A DNA stretch of 64,000 bases from Streptomyces sp. DH5 (GTDB taxonomy: Bacteria > Actinomycetota > Actinomycetes > Streptomycetales > Streptomycetaceae), in NCBI RefSeq assembly GCF_020873915.1, contig NZ_JAHWGP010000031.1:1-64000 (forward strand). The letters are read 5' to 3'. Numbering within the stretch: position 1 is the stretch's first letter; every line of letters begins with the position of its first letter. The notes below the pieces were generated by a model that had not been told where the DNA came from, ran no database searches, and was given only the letters and a program-made list of their open reading frames with translations. Of this stretch, positions 45,401-53,953 are shown piece by piece. The position numbers were made by a program, and so were the translations under genes.

Positions 45401-46385
45401 CGCCGCCGGTGACGCCGAGCGGCTGCGGGCCGAGGCCGCGGAGGCGGTCGGATCGGCGCAGCAGCACGCGGAGCGGGTCCGGCAGGAGGCCGAGCGGGTC
45501 AAGTCGGACGCGGAGTCGCAGGCCGAGCGGATGGTGTCCACCGCCCGCGAGGAGGCCGAGCGGACGCTGGACGAGGCCCGCAAGGAGGCCAACAAGCGGC
45601 GCTCGGAGGCGGCGGAGCAGGTCGACACGCTCATCACGGAGACCACCGCCGAGGCGGACAAGCTGCTCACCGATGCGCAGCAGCAGGCTCAGAAGGCGAC
45701 CGCGGACGCGGAGTCGCAGGCGGACACGATGGTCGGCGCGGCCCGCACCGAGGCGGAGCGGCTGTTGGCCGAGGCGCGCGTCGACGGCAACTCGCTGGTG
45801 GAGAAGGCCCGCAGGGACGCGGACGAGCTGCTGATCGGTGCGCGCCGGGACGCGACGCAGATCAGGGAGCGCGCCGAGGAACTGCGCGACCGCCTCACCG
45901 GTGAGATCGAGGAGCTGCACGAGCGGGCCCGCCGTGAGGCGGCCGACACGATGAAGTCCACGGGCGACCGCTGCGACGCGCTCATCAAGGCGGCCGAGGA
46001 GCAGCTGGCCAAGGCGGAGGCGAAGGCCAAGGAGATCGTCTCCGAGGCCAACTCCGAGGCGGGCAAGGTGCGCATCGCCGCGGTGAAGAAGGCCGAGGGT
46101 CTGCTGAAGGAGGCGGAGCAGAAGAAGGCCTCCCTGGTCAGGGAGGCCGAGGAGCTGAAGGCCGAGGCGGTCCGCGAGGCGCGGCGCACGGTCGAGGAGG
46201 GCAAGCGCGAGCTGGAGGTGCTCGTGCGGCGTCGGGAGGACATCAACGCGGAGATCTCCCGCGTGCAGGACGTCCTGGAGGCGCTGGGGTCCCTGGAGGC
46301 ACCGATGGGCGGCAAGGAGAACGGGGTCAAGGCGAGGGCTTCGGCAGGGGCTACCCGTACGGGTGGCAAGTCATCCGATAGCTAG
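42471..46385 (+). CDS. scy: Scy, polarisome coiled-coil scaffold
   Basis: About 1304 residues, nearly all coiled coil with Glu/Ala/Arg/Lys-rich repeats such as EAERLRxEA and AEADRLR. A short N-terminal DivIVA-like segment (RGYESQEREPAADVDHLSRF and AEDLGYQVEVLRAKL) starts it. Scy organises the apical growth machinery with DivIVA and FilP and sets hyphal tip number. Start GTG 42471 gives the VRGYESQ terminus I recall for this family. Upstream in-frame TTG 42420 adds 17 residues. filP lies 184 bp downstream. The repeat register seems loosely 51-residue, consistent with the published description. Confidence 0.9.
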   Translation: MRGYESQEREPAADVDHLSRFEAEMKRLKTEREKAIQHAEDLGYQVEVLRAKLHEARRTIMSRPAYDGGDIGYQAEQMLRSAQMQADQLRADAERELSQARAQTQRILQEHAEQAARLQAELHQEAVTRRQQLDQELAERRQTVESHVNENVSWAEQLRARTEEQARRLLEETRAERDQALAAARAEAERLTSEARQRLQSEAESARAEAEQLLRRARADAERLLNAASTQAQEATDHAEQLRTSTATESESARREAQELAKAAEQRMAEAETSLREARSEAEKVLAEAKEAAAKAIASAESANETRTRTAKEQVARLVSEATKEAETTKADAEQLVADARAEAEKIVAEAAEKARTLTAEESATQLSKAARTAEEVLNKASEDAKQTTKAAAEEAERIRREAETEADRLRAEAHDIAAQLKGAAKDDTKEYRAKTVELQEEARRLRGEAEQLRSDAVAEGEKIRAEARKEAVAQIEEAAKSAEELLAKAKADADELRSTAQTDSEKVRTEAIERATTLRRQAEETLERTRKEAERHRAEAAEQADALKEDAERAARELREETERAVEDRRAEAAAELTRLHAEAEERLASAERALGEAREEAARIRREASEEGERLRTEAAERIRTLRQQAEAEAERLRDEAAADASASRAEGESVAVRLRSEAAAEAERLKAEAQDSADRMRAEAQAAAERIGAEASETLAAAQEEAARRRREAEELLGAARQEADQERGRAREQSEELLASARTRVEEAQAEAVRLVEEADRRATEMVSAAEQHAQQVRDSVAGLHEQAQEEIAGLRSAADHAAERTRREAEEEADRVRGDAYAERERASEDAGRLRREAHEETEAAKTLAERTVSEAVTEAERIRAEVSEHAQRLRTEASDAIAEAEQAAARTRADAREDANRIRSDAATQADTLITEARAEAERLTEDTITETDRLRTETVAEAERVRSESVTEAERVRSESVTKAEKLIADAAGDAERLRAEAAEAVGSAQQHAERVRQEAERVKSDAESQAERMVSTAREEAERTLDEARKEANKRRSEAAEQVDTLITETTAEADKLLTDAQQQAQKATADAESQADTMVGAARTEAERLLAEARVDGNSLVEKARRDADELLIGARRDATQIRERAEELRDRLTGEIEELHERARREAADTMKSTGDRCDALIKAAEEQLAKAEAKAKEIVSEANSEAGKVRIAAVKKAEGLLKEAEQKKASLVREAEELKAEAVREARRTVEEGKRELEVLVRRREDINAEISRVQDVLEALGSLEAPMGGKENGVKARASAGATRTGGKSSDS

Positions 46386-46569
46386 CAAAGCGGGCGAAAC
46401 CCTCTGTACGGTGAGGGCTTTGACCACGGCTTTGGCAAGGCTTCCAGCGGCGCGCCACCCAAAAGGGGTGTCATTCTGCATATCAAACGTGCATCCGCTC
46501 GATGACACACCGCATTGGCGCCTAGGATTCCCTCTATCACCTCACCCGGTCTCTTTCGACAGGAACCCC

Positions 46570-47508
46570 ATGAGCGACACTTCCCCCTACGGCTTCGAGC
46601 ATGTGCGGCGTGGGTACGACCGCGCTCAGGTGGACGAGTACATTTCCAAGGTTCTCTCCGACCGTGACAGCGCTCTCGCCCGCATCACCGCTCTGGAAAA
46701 GCGCATCGAGGAACTCCACCTCGAGACGCAGAACGCCCAGGCCCAGGTCAATGACGCCGAGCCGTCGTACGCGGGTCTCGGTGCGCGTGTGGAGAAGATC
46801 CTCCGCCTCGCCGAGGAGGAGGCCAAGGACCTGCGTGACGAGGCCCGCCGCGCGGCGGAGCAGCACCGCGAGCTCGCCGAGTCGGCCGCCCAGCAGGTGC
46901 GCAACGACGCCGAGTCGTACGCCTCCGAGCGCAAGGCGAAGGCCGAGGACGAGGGCGTCCGGATCGTCGAGAAGGCCAAGGGCGAGGCGTCCCAGCTGCG
47001 TTCCGAGGCGCAGAAGGACGCGCAGTCCAAGCGCGAGGAGGCGGACGCCCTCTTCGAGGAGACCCGCGCCAAGGCCGCGCAGGCCGCCGCCGACTTCGAG
47101 ACGAACCTCGCCAAGCGGCGCGAGCAGTCCGAGCGCGACCTGGCCTCGCGTCAGGCGAAGGCCGAGAAGCGTCTCGCGGAGATCGAGCACCGCGCGGAGC
47201 AGCTGCGTCTGGAGGCCGAGAAGCTGCGCACCGACGCCGAGCGCCGCGCCCGCCAGACGGTGGAGACCGCGCAGCGCCAGGCCGAGGACATCGTGGCCGA
47301 CGCCAACGCCAAGGCGGACCGCATCCGTTCGGAGTCCGAGCGCGAGCTCGCGGCGCTGACCAACCGCCGCGACTCCATCAACGCCCAGCTCACCAACGTC
47401 CGCGAGATGCTGGCGACGCTCACGGGGGCGGCGGTGGCCGCGACCGGCGCGCCGGCCACCGAGGACGAGCCGATCTCCCGCGGGGTTCCGGCCCAGCAGT
47501 CCCGGTAG
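46570..47508 (+). CDS. filP: FilP, intermediate-filament-like coiled-coil protein
   Basis: A 312-residue protein with N-terminal DivIVA-like motif (YGFEHVRRGYDRAQVDEYISK), a long coiled-coil rod (35-285) and a short unstructured tail. FilP forms cytoskeletal networks behind the tip, gives hyphae stiffness and interacts with DivIVA and Scy. ATG 46570 follows AGGAACCCC. A textbook terminator follows the gene. Confidence 0.93.
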   Translation: MSDTSPYGFEHVRRGYDRAQVDEYISKVLSDRDSALARITALEKRIEELHLETQNAQAQVNDAEPSYAGLGARVEKILRLAEEEAKDLRDEARRAAEQHRELAESAAQQVRNDAESYASERKAKAEDEGVRIVEKAKGEASQLRSEAQKDAQSKREEADALFEETRAKAAQAAADFETNLAKRREQSERDLASRQAKAEKRLAEIEHRAEQLRLEAEKLRTDAERRARQTVETAQRQAEDIVADANAKADRIRSESERELAALTNRRDSINAQLTNVREMLATLTGAAVAATGAPATEDEPISRGVPAQQSR

Positions 47509-47540
47509 GACCGCCGCCGCACGGCGACCGCGCGGCGGCG

Positions 47541-47575
47541 AAGCCCCCTGCCACTGCGGTGGCAGGGGGCTTTGT
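47541..47575 (+). terminator. Intrinsic terminator after filP
   Basis: AAGCCCCCTGCCAC (47541-47554), loop TGCG and complement GTGGCAGGGGGCTT, then TTTGT. A perfect 14-bp stem with a short T-tract. Confidence 0.85.
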
Positions 47576-47594
47576 CCCGTTCTAGCGTGGCCGC

Positions 47595-48548
47595 ATGATC
47601 GAGCTCGAGGCGCTGACCAAGCGGTACGGCGAGAAGGTGGCGGTCGACGGTCTGACCTTCACCGTCAGGCCGGGCATCGTCACCGGCTTCCTCGGTCCGA
47701 ACGGCGCAGGCAAGTCGACGACCATGCGGATGATCCTGGGCCTGGACCACCCGACCGCCGGGGACGTGCGGATCGACGGCACGCACTACCACCGCCTCAA
47801 GGAGCCGCTGACCCGCATCGGCGCCCTGCTCGAGGCGAAGGCGATGCACCCGGGCCGCAGCGCCCACAACCATCTGCTGTGCCTCGCCCAGAGCAACGGC
47901 ATCCCGCCGCGCCGGGTGCACGAGGTGCTGGACGCGGTCGGGCTGACGGCGGTGGCGCGGAAGAAGGCCAAGGGGTTCTCGCTCGGCATGGGCCAGCGGC
48001 TCGGCATCGCCGCCGCGCTGCTCGGCGACCCGCGGATCCTGATGTTCGACGAGCCGGTCAACGGGCTCGACCCCGAGGGCATCCACTGGATCCGCACGCT
48101 GATGAAGTCGCTCGCCGCCCAGGGCCGTACGGTCTTCGTCTCCTCCCATCTGATGAGCGAGATGGCGCTGACCGCCGACCACCTGGTCGTCATCGGCCAG
48201 GGCAGGCTGCTCGCCGACACCTCGATGGCCGAGTTCATCGAGCGCAACTCCCGCTCCTGGGTCCGGGTGCGCAGCCCGCAGCACGAGCGCCTGCTGGACT
48301 CGCTGCACCGGGCCGGTGTCACCGCGGTCGTCAGCGGCGACGGTGCGCTGGAGGTGGACGGTTCCCAGGCCGAGCGGATCGGGGAGCTGGCGGCCCGGGA
48401 CCGGATCGTGCTGCACGAGCTGAGCCCGCAGCAGGCCTCACTGGAGGAGGCGTTCATGCGGTTGACCGCGGAGTCGGTGGAGTACCACTCCCACTCCGGC
48501 ACCCCCCTGCCCCCGCAAGCGTGGGGCGAGGGCTGGAAGAAGGGCTGA
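47595..48548 (+). CDS. ABC transporter ATP-binding protein 1
   Basis: A 317-residue ATPase. Walker A GPNGAGKST, signature FSLGMGQRLGIAAALLG, Walker B ILMFDEPVNGLDPEG and H-loop VSSHLMSEM. It is of the DrrA/BcrA-like multidrug or lantibiotic exporter type with a C-terminal regulatory extension. TAGCGT (47583-47588) is 6 bp before ATG (leaderless). The permease starts 2 bp after its stop. It is a close paralogue of the ATPase at 49445. Confidence 0.9.
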   Translation: MIELEALTKRYGEKVAVDGLTFTVRPGIVTGFLGPNGAGKSTTMRMILGLDHPTAGDVRIDGTHYHRLKEPLTRIGALLEAKAMHPGRSAHNHLLCLAQSNGIPPRRVHEVLDAVGLTAVARKKAKGFSLGMGQRLGIAAALLGDPRILMFDEPVNGLDPEGIHWIRTLMKSLAAQGRTVFVSSHLMSEMALTADHLVVIGQGRLLADTSMAEFIERNSRSWVRVRSPQHERLLDSLHRAGVTAVVSGDGALEVDGSQAERIGELAARDRIVLHELSPQQASLEEAFMRLTAESVEYHSHSGTPLPPQAWGEGWKKG

Positions 48549-48550
48549 GC

Positions 48551-49324
48551 ATGGCGGTGACGCAGGTCGTACGGTCGGAGTGGACCAAGATCCGGTCGGT
48601 GGCGTCCACGGTGTGGACGCTCTCGTTGGCGGTGGTCGTCACCATCGCGCTCGGGATGCTGATCTCGGCGCTGTCGAAGGCCGAGTTCGACTCGCTGGGC
48701 GAGCGGGACCGGCTCTCCTTCGACCCGACCTTCATCAGCTTCGCGGGGATGAGTCTCGGCCAGCTCGCCATGATCGTGTTCGGGGTGCTCGTGGTGTCGA
48801 ACGAGTACAGCACCGGCATGATCCGCGCCTCGCTGGCCGCCGTGCCGCAGCGCGGCACCTTCCTGTTCAGCAAGCTCGCGGTGGCCACCGCGCTCGCCCT
48901 CGTCGTCGCCATGGCCACCAGCTTCGCCGCCTTCTTCCTGGGCCAGGCGATGCTCGGCGAGCACAAGGCGTCCATCGACGACCCCGGTGTGCTGCGCGCG
49001 GTCATCGGCGGCGGCCTCTACATGACGCTGATCGCGCTGTTCTCCATGGGGGTCGCCGTGATGCTGCGCTCGCCGATGCTGTCGCTGGGCATCCTGATGC
49101 CCTTCTTCTTCCTGATCTCCAACATCCTCGGCAACGTGGACGCCACGAAGAAGGTCGGCCGGTTCCTGCCCGACCAGGCCGGCAGCAAGATCATGCAGGT
49201 GGTCACGCCCGTCGACGACGACACCCCGTACGGGCCCTGGGGCGGCCTGGGGATCATGGTGCTGTGGGTGATCGCCGCGCTGGCCGGCGGCTACGTGCTG
49301 CTGAGGCGGCGCGACGCCCAGTGA
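48551..49324 (+). CDS. ABC transporter permease 1
   Basis: A 257-residue ABC-2-type permease with six membrane segments. It begins VVRSEWTKIRSVASTVWTL, the usual entry of these permeases, contains SNEYSTGMIRASLAAVPQRG in the first cytoplasmic loop and ends GGYVLLRRRDAQ. It works with the preceding ATPase. Substrate unknown. Confidence 0.88.
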   Translation: MAVTQVVRSEWTKIRSVASTVWTLSLAVVVTIALGMLISALSKAEFDSLGERDRLSFDPTFISFAGMSLGQLAMIVFGVLVVSNEYSTGMIRASLAAVPQRGTFLFSKLAVATALALVVAMATSFAAFFLGQAMLGEHKASIDDPGVLRAVIGGGLYMTLIALFSMGVAVMLRSPMLSLGILMPFFFLISNILGNVDATKKVGRFLPDQAGSKIMQVVTPVDDDTPYGPWGGLGIMVLWVIAALAGGYVLLRRRDAQ

Positions 49325-49444
49325 GCGGCTTCCCGGGGCCGGATTTTACCCGGCCTTGGGCGGAACCGTCAGCGCCCCGATATCCTCCTAACCCTTACGG
49401 GGGCGTGTGCCCCGCTGTCCTGAACCTTTCGATGGGTGCGGAGC

Positions 49445-50683
49445 ATGATCGAGGCAGTCGGCCTGACCAAGCGGTACGGCGACAAGACCGCTGTGTACAA
49501 CCTTTCCTTCCAGGTGCGCCCCGGCGCCGTCACCGGGTTCCTGGGCCCGAACGGCTCGGGCAAGTCGACGACCATGCGGATGATCCTCGGTCTGGACAAC
49601 CCGAGTGCCGGCCGGGTCACGATCGGCGGCTTCCCCTACCGCAAGCTGCCCAACGCACCCCGTCAGGTCGGCGCACTGCTGGACGCCAAGGCGGTACACG
49701 GGGGCCGCAGCGCCCGCAACCACCTGCTGAGCCTGGCCCAGCTGTCGGGCATCCCGGCCCGGCGCGTGGACGAGGTGCTGGGCGTGGTGGGTCTGCACGA
49801 CGTGGCGCGCAGGCGGTCCAAGGGCTTCTCCCTGGGCATGGGCCAGCGGCTCGGCATCGCCGCCGCGCTGCTCGGCGACCCCCAGGTGCTGCTCTTCGAC
49901 GAGCCCGTCAACGGCCTCGACCCCGAGGGCATCCTGTGGGTCCGCAACCTGATGAAGTCGCTCGCCGCGGAGGGCCGCACGGTCTTCGTCTCCTCCCACC
50001 TGATGAGCGAGATGGCGCTGACCGCCGACCACCTCATCGTGATCGGCCGCGGGCAGCTGATGGCCGACATGAGCGTGAAGGACTTCATCTCCGCCAACTC
50101 CGCCGACTTCGCGCGCGTGCGCACCCCGGACACCGAACCGCAGCAGCGGGAGAAGCTGTCCGCCGCGATCACCGAGGCCGGCGGCCATGTGCTGCCGGAG
50201 CAGGACGGCGGGCTGCGGGTGACCGGACTGCCGCTGCCGCGCATCAGCGACATCGCCCACGACAACGACGTACGGCTGTGGGAGCTGTCGCCGCACCAGG
50301 CCTCGCTGGAGGAGGCCTACATGCGGATGACGCAGGACGCCGTCGACTACCGCTCGACCATCGACCAGAAGGCAGGGCTACAGCAGCAGCTGCCGCCCGG
50401 CGCGCAGCCGCCGGCGCCGGTTCCGGGACAGGGCCAGCCCGGCTGGTACGCGCCCCCGCCGCCGCAGCAGGGCGGGCAGCCCTTCGCGCCGCCGCAGGGC
50501 CCGCCGCCGCAGGGCCCGCCGGGGCAGGCCCCCGCGGGCCCCTACGGCGCTCCCGGGACGGCTCCGGGTGCCCCCGCCGCCAACCCGTACGCGCAGCCGG
50601 CCCCCCAGGCGCCCCCGGCTCCGGCCGCCGCTCCCCCGTCCGCTCCCGCCGCCGACATGACCAAGCCCGAGGACGCCCGATGA
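49445..50683 (+). CDS. ABC transporter ATP-binding protein 2 with Pro/Gln-rich tail
   Basis: A 412-residue ATPase with the same motifs as copy 1 (GPNGSGKST, FSLGMGQRLGIAAALLG, LLFDEPVNGLDPEG, SSHLMSEM). A tail of about 110 residues (about 300-412) is almost entirely Pro/Gln/Gly/Ala and probably disordered. I take ATG 49445, GTG 49436 being possible. ATGA overlap joins it to the permease. Clear tandem duplication with 47595-49324. Confidence 0.88.
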   Translation: MIEAVGLTKRYGDKTAVYNLSFQVRPGAVTGFLGPNGSGKSTTMRMILGLDNPSAGRVTIGGFPYRKLPNAPRQVGALLDAKAVHGGRSARNHLLSLAQLSGIPARRVDEVLGVVGLHDVARRRSKGFSLGMGQRLGIAAALLGDPQVLLFDEPVNGLDPEGILWVRNLMKSLAAEGRTVFVSSHLMSEMALTADHLIVIGRGQLMADMSVKDFISANSADFARVRTPDTEPQQREKLSAAITEAGGHVLPEQDGGLRVTGLPLPRISDIAHDNDVRLWELSPHQASLEEAYMRMTQDAVDYRSTIDQKAGLQQQLPPGAQPPAPVPGQGQPGWYAPPPPQQGGQPFAPPQGPPPQGPPGQAPAGPYGAPGTAPGAPAANPYAQPAPQAPPAPAAAPPSAPAADMTKPEDAR

Positions 50684-51552
50684 GCACGCCCCCGCCCCCG
50701 ATGCCGCAGAACGCCGCACCCGAATGGCAGGCGGCCCCCGGCCATCCCCAGCCCGGCTACACCTCGCCGATCCCGGTGGTGCGCACGCACTTCGGGCACG
50801 CGATCACCTCCGAGTGGACGAAGATCAAGTCCGTGCGCTCCACGATGTGGACGCTGGGCGTGTTCGTGCTGCTGGTGCTCGGCATCGGCCTGCTGGCCGG
50901 TGTGGTCGTCACGAGCTCCGAGCCCGACCTGGGCGGCGAGAGCCCGCTGTCCCTCGGCTTCTTCGGGCTGCTGCTGGGCGGCATGTGCATCATCACGCTG
51001 GGCGTGCTGACCACCGCCTCGGAGTACGGCACCGGCATGATCCGCACCACGATGGTCGCCTGTCCCACGCGTGGACGGGTGCTGCTGGCGAAGGCCCTGG
51101 TGTTCTTCCTGCTGGCCTTCGTCGTGACCCTGGTGTGCGCCACGCTGATCGGCCTGCTGCACGTGTCCCTGCTGGAGGAGCACAACGCCAAGGACCCCTC
51201 CGGCGAGGAGTGGCTGAAGGGCACGGTCGGCGTCTCGCTCTACGTGGCGCTGCTCGGCACGCTGTCACTGGCGGTCGGGTCGGTCATCCGGCACTCGGCG
51301 GGCGCCATCACCATCATGATCGGCGCCGTGCTCGCCCCGCTGGTGATCGCGCTGTTCATGTTCTCGTCCTCGCTCCGGGACGTTCAGCAGGCGCTGTTCG
51401 AGTACTCCATCCCGAACCAGATGAGCATCTTCTACGCCAACTCCCTGAGCGATTCGGGCCCGTCGGGCTGGGACCCCCTCTGGATCATGCTGGTCGTCAC
51501 CGGTGCCGCGCTCGGCGGCGCCTTCGCCCTGCTGGAGAACCGGGACGTCTAG
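50680..51552 (+). CDS. ABC transporter permease 2
   Basis: A 290-residue ABC-2 permease. A 40-residue Pro-rich cytoplasmic N-terminus (STPPPPMPQNAAPEW) mirrors the partner ATPase tail. It then has the SEWTKIKSVRSTMWTL entry, six helices, a SEYGTGMIRTTMVACPTRG loop and FALLENRDV end. Paralogous to permease 1. Only 16 bp separate it from a convergent gene. Confidence 0.88.
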   Translation: MSTPPPPMPQNAAPEWQAAPGHPQPGYTSPIPVVRTHFGHAITSEWTKIKSVRSTMWTLGVFVLLVLGIGLLAGVVVTSSEPDLGGESPLSLGFFGLLLGGMCIITLGVLTTASEYGTGMIRTTMVACPTRGRVLLAKALVFFLLAFVVTLVCATLIGLLHVSLLEEHNAKDPSGEEWLKGTVGVSLYVALLGTLSLAVGSVIRHSAGAITIMIGAVLAPLVIALFMFSSSLRDVQQALFEYSIPNQMSIFYANSLSDSGPSGWDPLWIMLVVTGAALGGAFALLENRDV

Positions 51553-51568
51553 CCCGTCCCGGGGCAGT

Positions 51569-51913
51569 TCAGAACTTCGGCGCGTTACGGGACCGCCGCA
51601 CCCGCGTGGTGCGGCGGTCCTTCGCGTTCCAGCACGCCTTGTGCCAGTGCCGGCGGTCGTCGGCTCCCGCGTGCTCCGGCCAGGCCACCACGTGCGGCAC
51701 CCCGTCGGGGATCAACTGGTCGCAGCCCGGGCAGCGGTAGGACTTGCCCTGGGCACTGGCCCCCGCCACGTGCCGCACGCTCCACTCCTCGCCCCGCCAG
51801 TTCTCCGTGGCCTGCCACCCGCCGTAGCGCCCGGAACGGTCGTCGTCGGCGCTCCGGCCGGACGAAACGGCTCCCTTCGGTCGGTTGCGACGCGGGGACA
51901 CAGGACACCTCAC
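51569..51913 (-). CDS. Small zinc-finger-like protein
   Basis: A 114-residue protein. Cysteines and histidines in RCPGCDQLIPDGVPHVV and RRHWHKACWN (CxxC...H...HxxC) form a likely zinc site. The N-terminal half is Arg/Gly/Ser-rich. The usual annotation is ATP/GTP-binding protein, but no P-loop is visible. GTG 51913 is used. Function unknown. Confidence 0.68.
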   Translation of the reverse strand: MRCPVSPRRNRPKGAVSSGRSADDDRSGRYGGWQATENWRGEEWSVRHVAGASAQGKSYRCPGCDQLIPDGVPHVVAWPEHAGADDRRHWHKACWNAKDRRTTRVRRSRNAPKF

Positions 51914-52141
51914 GGGGCTATACAGGATGCTGGGGCCGCGTCCAGCCTACGCGGCACGGGCAGGGGTACGCGTACGGAACCAATCGCCACAAGCCCCCTC
52001 CGTGGCGACGCGGCGGTTCCCCGCAGCACGTCATTCTGCAGACAATCCGCAAAATCACTCGCCGGCCGTGTCCTCGGCACGTGTCGGACGGTTATGCCCT
52101 GCGGGGGAGCTCCGCGTCGGAGCCAAGGAAGCAGGAAAGCA

Positions 52142-53170
52142 ATGCGCGTTGGAAGTTTCGTGTTGGCCGCCCAGTTCCCCGGGCAGGGCGAGGGGGAGGC
52201 GCTGCACCGCGCGGTCCGCTCGGCCGAGGTGTCCGAGGAGGCGGGCCTCGACACGGTCTGGCTGGCCGAGCACCACTTCGTGCCCTACGGCACCTGCCCG
52301 TCGGCCGTCACCCTGGCCGCGCTGCTGCTCGGCCGCACCCGCCGGCTGCGCGTCGGCACGGCGGTCAGCGTGCTGCCCACCGTCCACCCCGTCGCCCTCG
52401 GCGAACAGGCCGCGCTGCTGCACGTCACGAGCGGCGGCCGGTTCTCGCTGGGGGTCGGGCGCGGCGGGCCGTGGGTGGACCTGGAGGTGTTCGGCGCCGG
52501 CCTCGACGCGTACGAGAACGGGTTCCCGGAATCACTCGATCTGCTGGTGCGCTGGCTGCGCGAGCCGTCCGTCGGCGCGGACGGCGAGCGGTACCGCTTC
52601 CGCGAAGTGCCCGTCGTGCCGCGCCCGTCGGAGTCCCTGAACGAGACCGAGGGCCCGGAGGTCGTCGTCGCCTGCACGTCCCCGGCGAGCGTACGGCTGG
52701 CCGCCGAGCGCGGGCTGCCGATGCTGCTCGGCATGCACATCGGGGACGAGGAGAAGGCCGAGATGGTCGCCCTGTGGCACAGCCATGCGAGAGCGAGCGG
52801 CCGCCCGGCCGGGGAGGTCCACCGCGCCGCCCACGTCTCGGCCGGGGTGTGCCAGATCGCGGACCGGCGCACGGACGCGGCGGAAGCCCTCATGAAGGCG
52901 ATGCCGGGCTGGCTGAAGCAGGGACTGGAGGCCCATGTCACGGTGGACGGGCGGCGGCGGCAGATGCGCGATCCGCTGGCGTACGCCGAACTGCTCTGCG
53001 GACTGCACCCGGTGGGCACCCCACGGCTGTGCGCCGACCGGCTCGCCGCGACCAGCGAGCGCACCGGCATCTCCCGCTTCGCCCTGCTCGTCGAGGGTTC
53101 CGGCGACCTGGCGGCCACCGAGGAGAACGTACGGCGGCTCGGCGCCGAGGTCCTCCCCCAGCTCTCCTAG
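52142..53170 (+). CDS. LLM-class flavin-dependent monooxygenase
   Basis: A 342-residue luciferase-like TIM barrel. It has FVLAAQFPGQ at strand 1, DTVWLAEHHFVPYG, the TRRLRVGTAVSVLPTVHPVALGEQAA block and GRFSLGVGRGG, typical of bacterial LLM flavin (FMN or F420) oxidoreductases. Substrate unknown. ATG 52142 follows AGGAAAG. Confidence 0.85.
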   Translation: MRVGSFVLAAQFPGQGEGEALHRAVRSAEVSEEAGLDTVWLAEHHFVPYGTCPSAVTLAALLLGRTRRLRVGTAVSVLPTVHPVALGEQAALLHVTSGGRFSLGVGRGGPWVDLEVFGAGLDAYENGFPESLDLLVRWLREPSVGADGERYRFREVPVVPRPSESLNETEGPEVVVACTSPASVRLAAERGLPMLLGMHIGDEEKAEMVALWHSHARASGRPAGEVHRAAHVSAGVCQIADRRTDAAEALMKAMPGWLKQGLEAHVTVDGRRRQMRDPLAYAELLCGLHPVGTPRLCADRLAATSERTGISRFALLVEGSGDLAATEENVRRLGAEVLPQLS

Positions 53171-53271
53171 GACCACGGGGCCCGAGGGTCCCGTCGTTCG
53201 GATCACGGTGGCTTGCCGCCCCGGTACCACCGCACCTCCCGCGTACGGAGCGGCAAGCTGTCGATGACGCG

Positions 53272-53664
53272 TCAGCAGTCGCGCAGTTCCGGCGACTGGT
53301 TCAGCAACTGGTTGCGCACCGAGGTGAAACGGGCCAGCGTCTCGTCGACCGAGGAGTCAATCGGGAACACAGCCACCCGGTGGCAGTTCTGGAAGGCCAG
53401 CCGCACACCGAAGTGCCGTTGCAGCGCGCCGCGTATCGCGTCACTCGCGAGGGCACGCAGCAGCTGGCCGCGCGCCTGCTCGTCCGGCGGGGGCGTCTGG
53501 TTGTCGGCGAAGGGTCCGCCGTCCACCTTCAGCTGGGCCACCAGGGAGCTGATCATCTCCCACGCGTAGGGCAGGGAGGTCCGGACGCAGTCGACGAAGT
53601 CCGCTTCGTCGACCTCGCCTCGCTCGGCCTGTTCGAGTAGGGCCGGTGAGACGTCGAGCGACAT
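53272..53664 (-). CDS. Conserved Streptomyces protein (SCO5389-like)
   Basis: A 130-residue, mainly helical protein, MSLDVSPALLEQAERGEVDE at the N-terminus and RFTSVRNQLLNQSPELRDC at the C-terminus, without membrane segment or enzymatic motif. I recall it as the family named after SCO5389. That is memory, not search. ATG 53664 follows GGAGAACCC. Convergent with the LLM gene and divergent from nucS across a 289-bp gap. Confidence 0.7.
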   Translation of the reverse strand: MSLDVSPALLEQAERGEVDEADFVDCVRTSLPYAWEMISSLVAQLKVDGGPFADNQTPPPDEQARGQLLRALASDAIRGALQRHFGVRLAFQNCHRVAVFPIDSSVDETLARFTSVRNQLLNQSPELRDC

Positions 53665-53849
53665 GGGTTCTCCTCTCGCACCCCCGACGAGCAGGGGTTG
53701 CCTGACAGATAAGGGAGCGCACGGAACCGAGCACGCTGCGTACACGGCTCGCGACCTCCCGTTTCAATACCGTAAGCAACGGACGGTGACGGCACCAGGA
53801 GAATGCGCGGATGCGGCACTTCCTGTGGGCCGGTATCCGGCCATCGTCG

Positions 53850-53859
53850 AACACGTGTT
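53850..53859. promoter_or_regulatory. AACACGTGTT palindrome upstream of nucS
   Basis: A perfect 10-bp palindrome about 95 bp before the nucS start, in a 289-bp intergenic region otherwise without recognisable elements except the nucS -10. It might be an operator. Confidence 0.35.
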
Positions 53860-53953
53860 TTCCAGGAGATACAGGACGTGCCCCGTGGGGCGCCGGGGGC
53901 GGCTGTGAGGGCGAATCGCGTCCACCCCGGCCGGTCGAGTAGCGTTGCCGACC

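Noticed and set aside
41973-45920. A 1315-codon minus-strand open frame antisense to scy
   Set aside because: Its Leu/Arg/Gly repeats mirror the GAG/GCC-rich codons of the Scy coiled coil. It is an artefact of codon periodicity.
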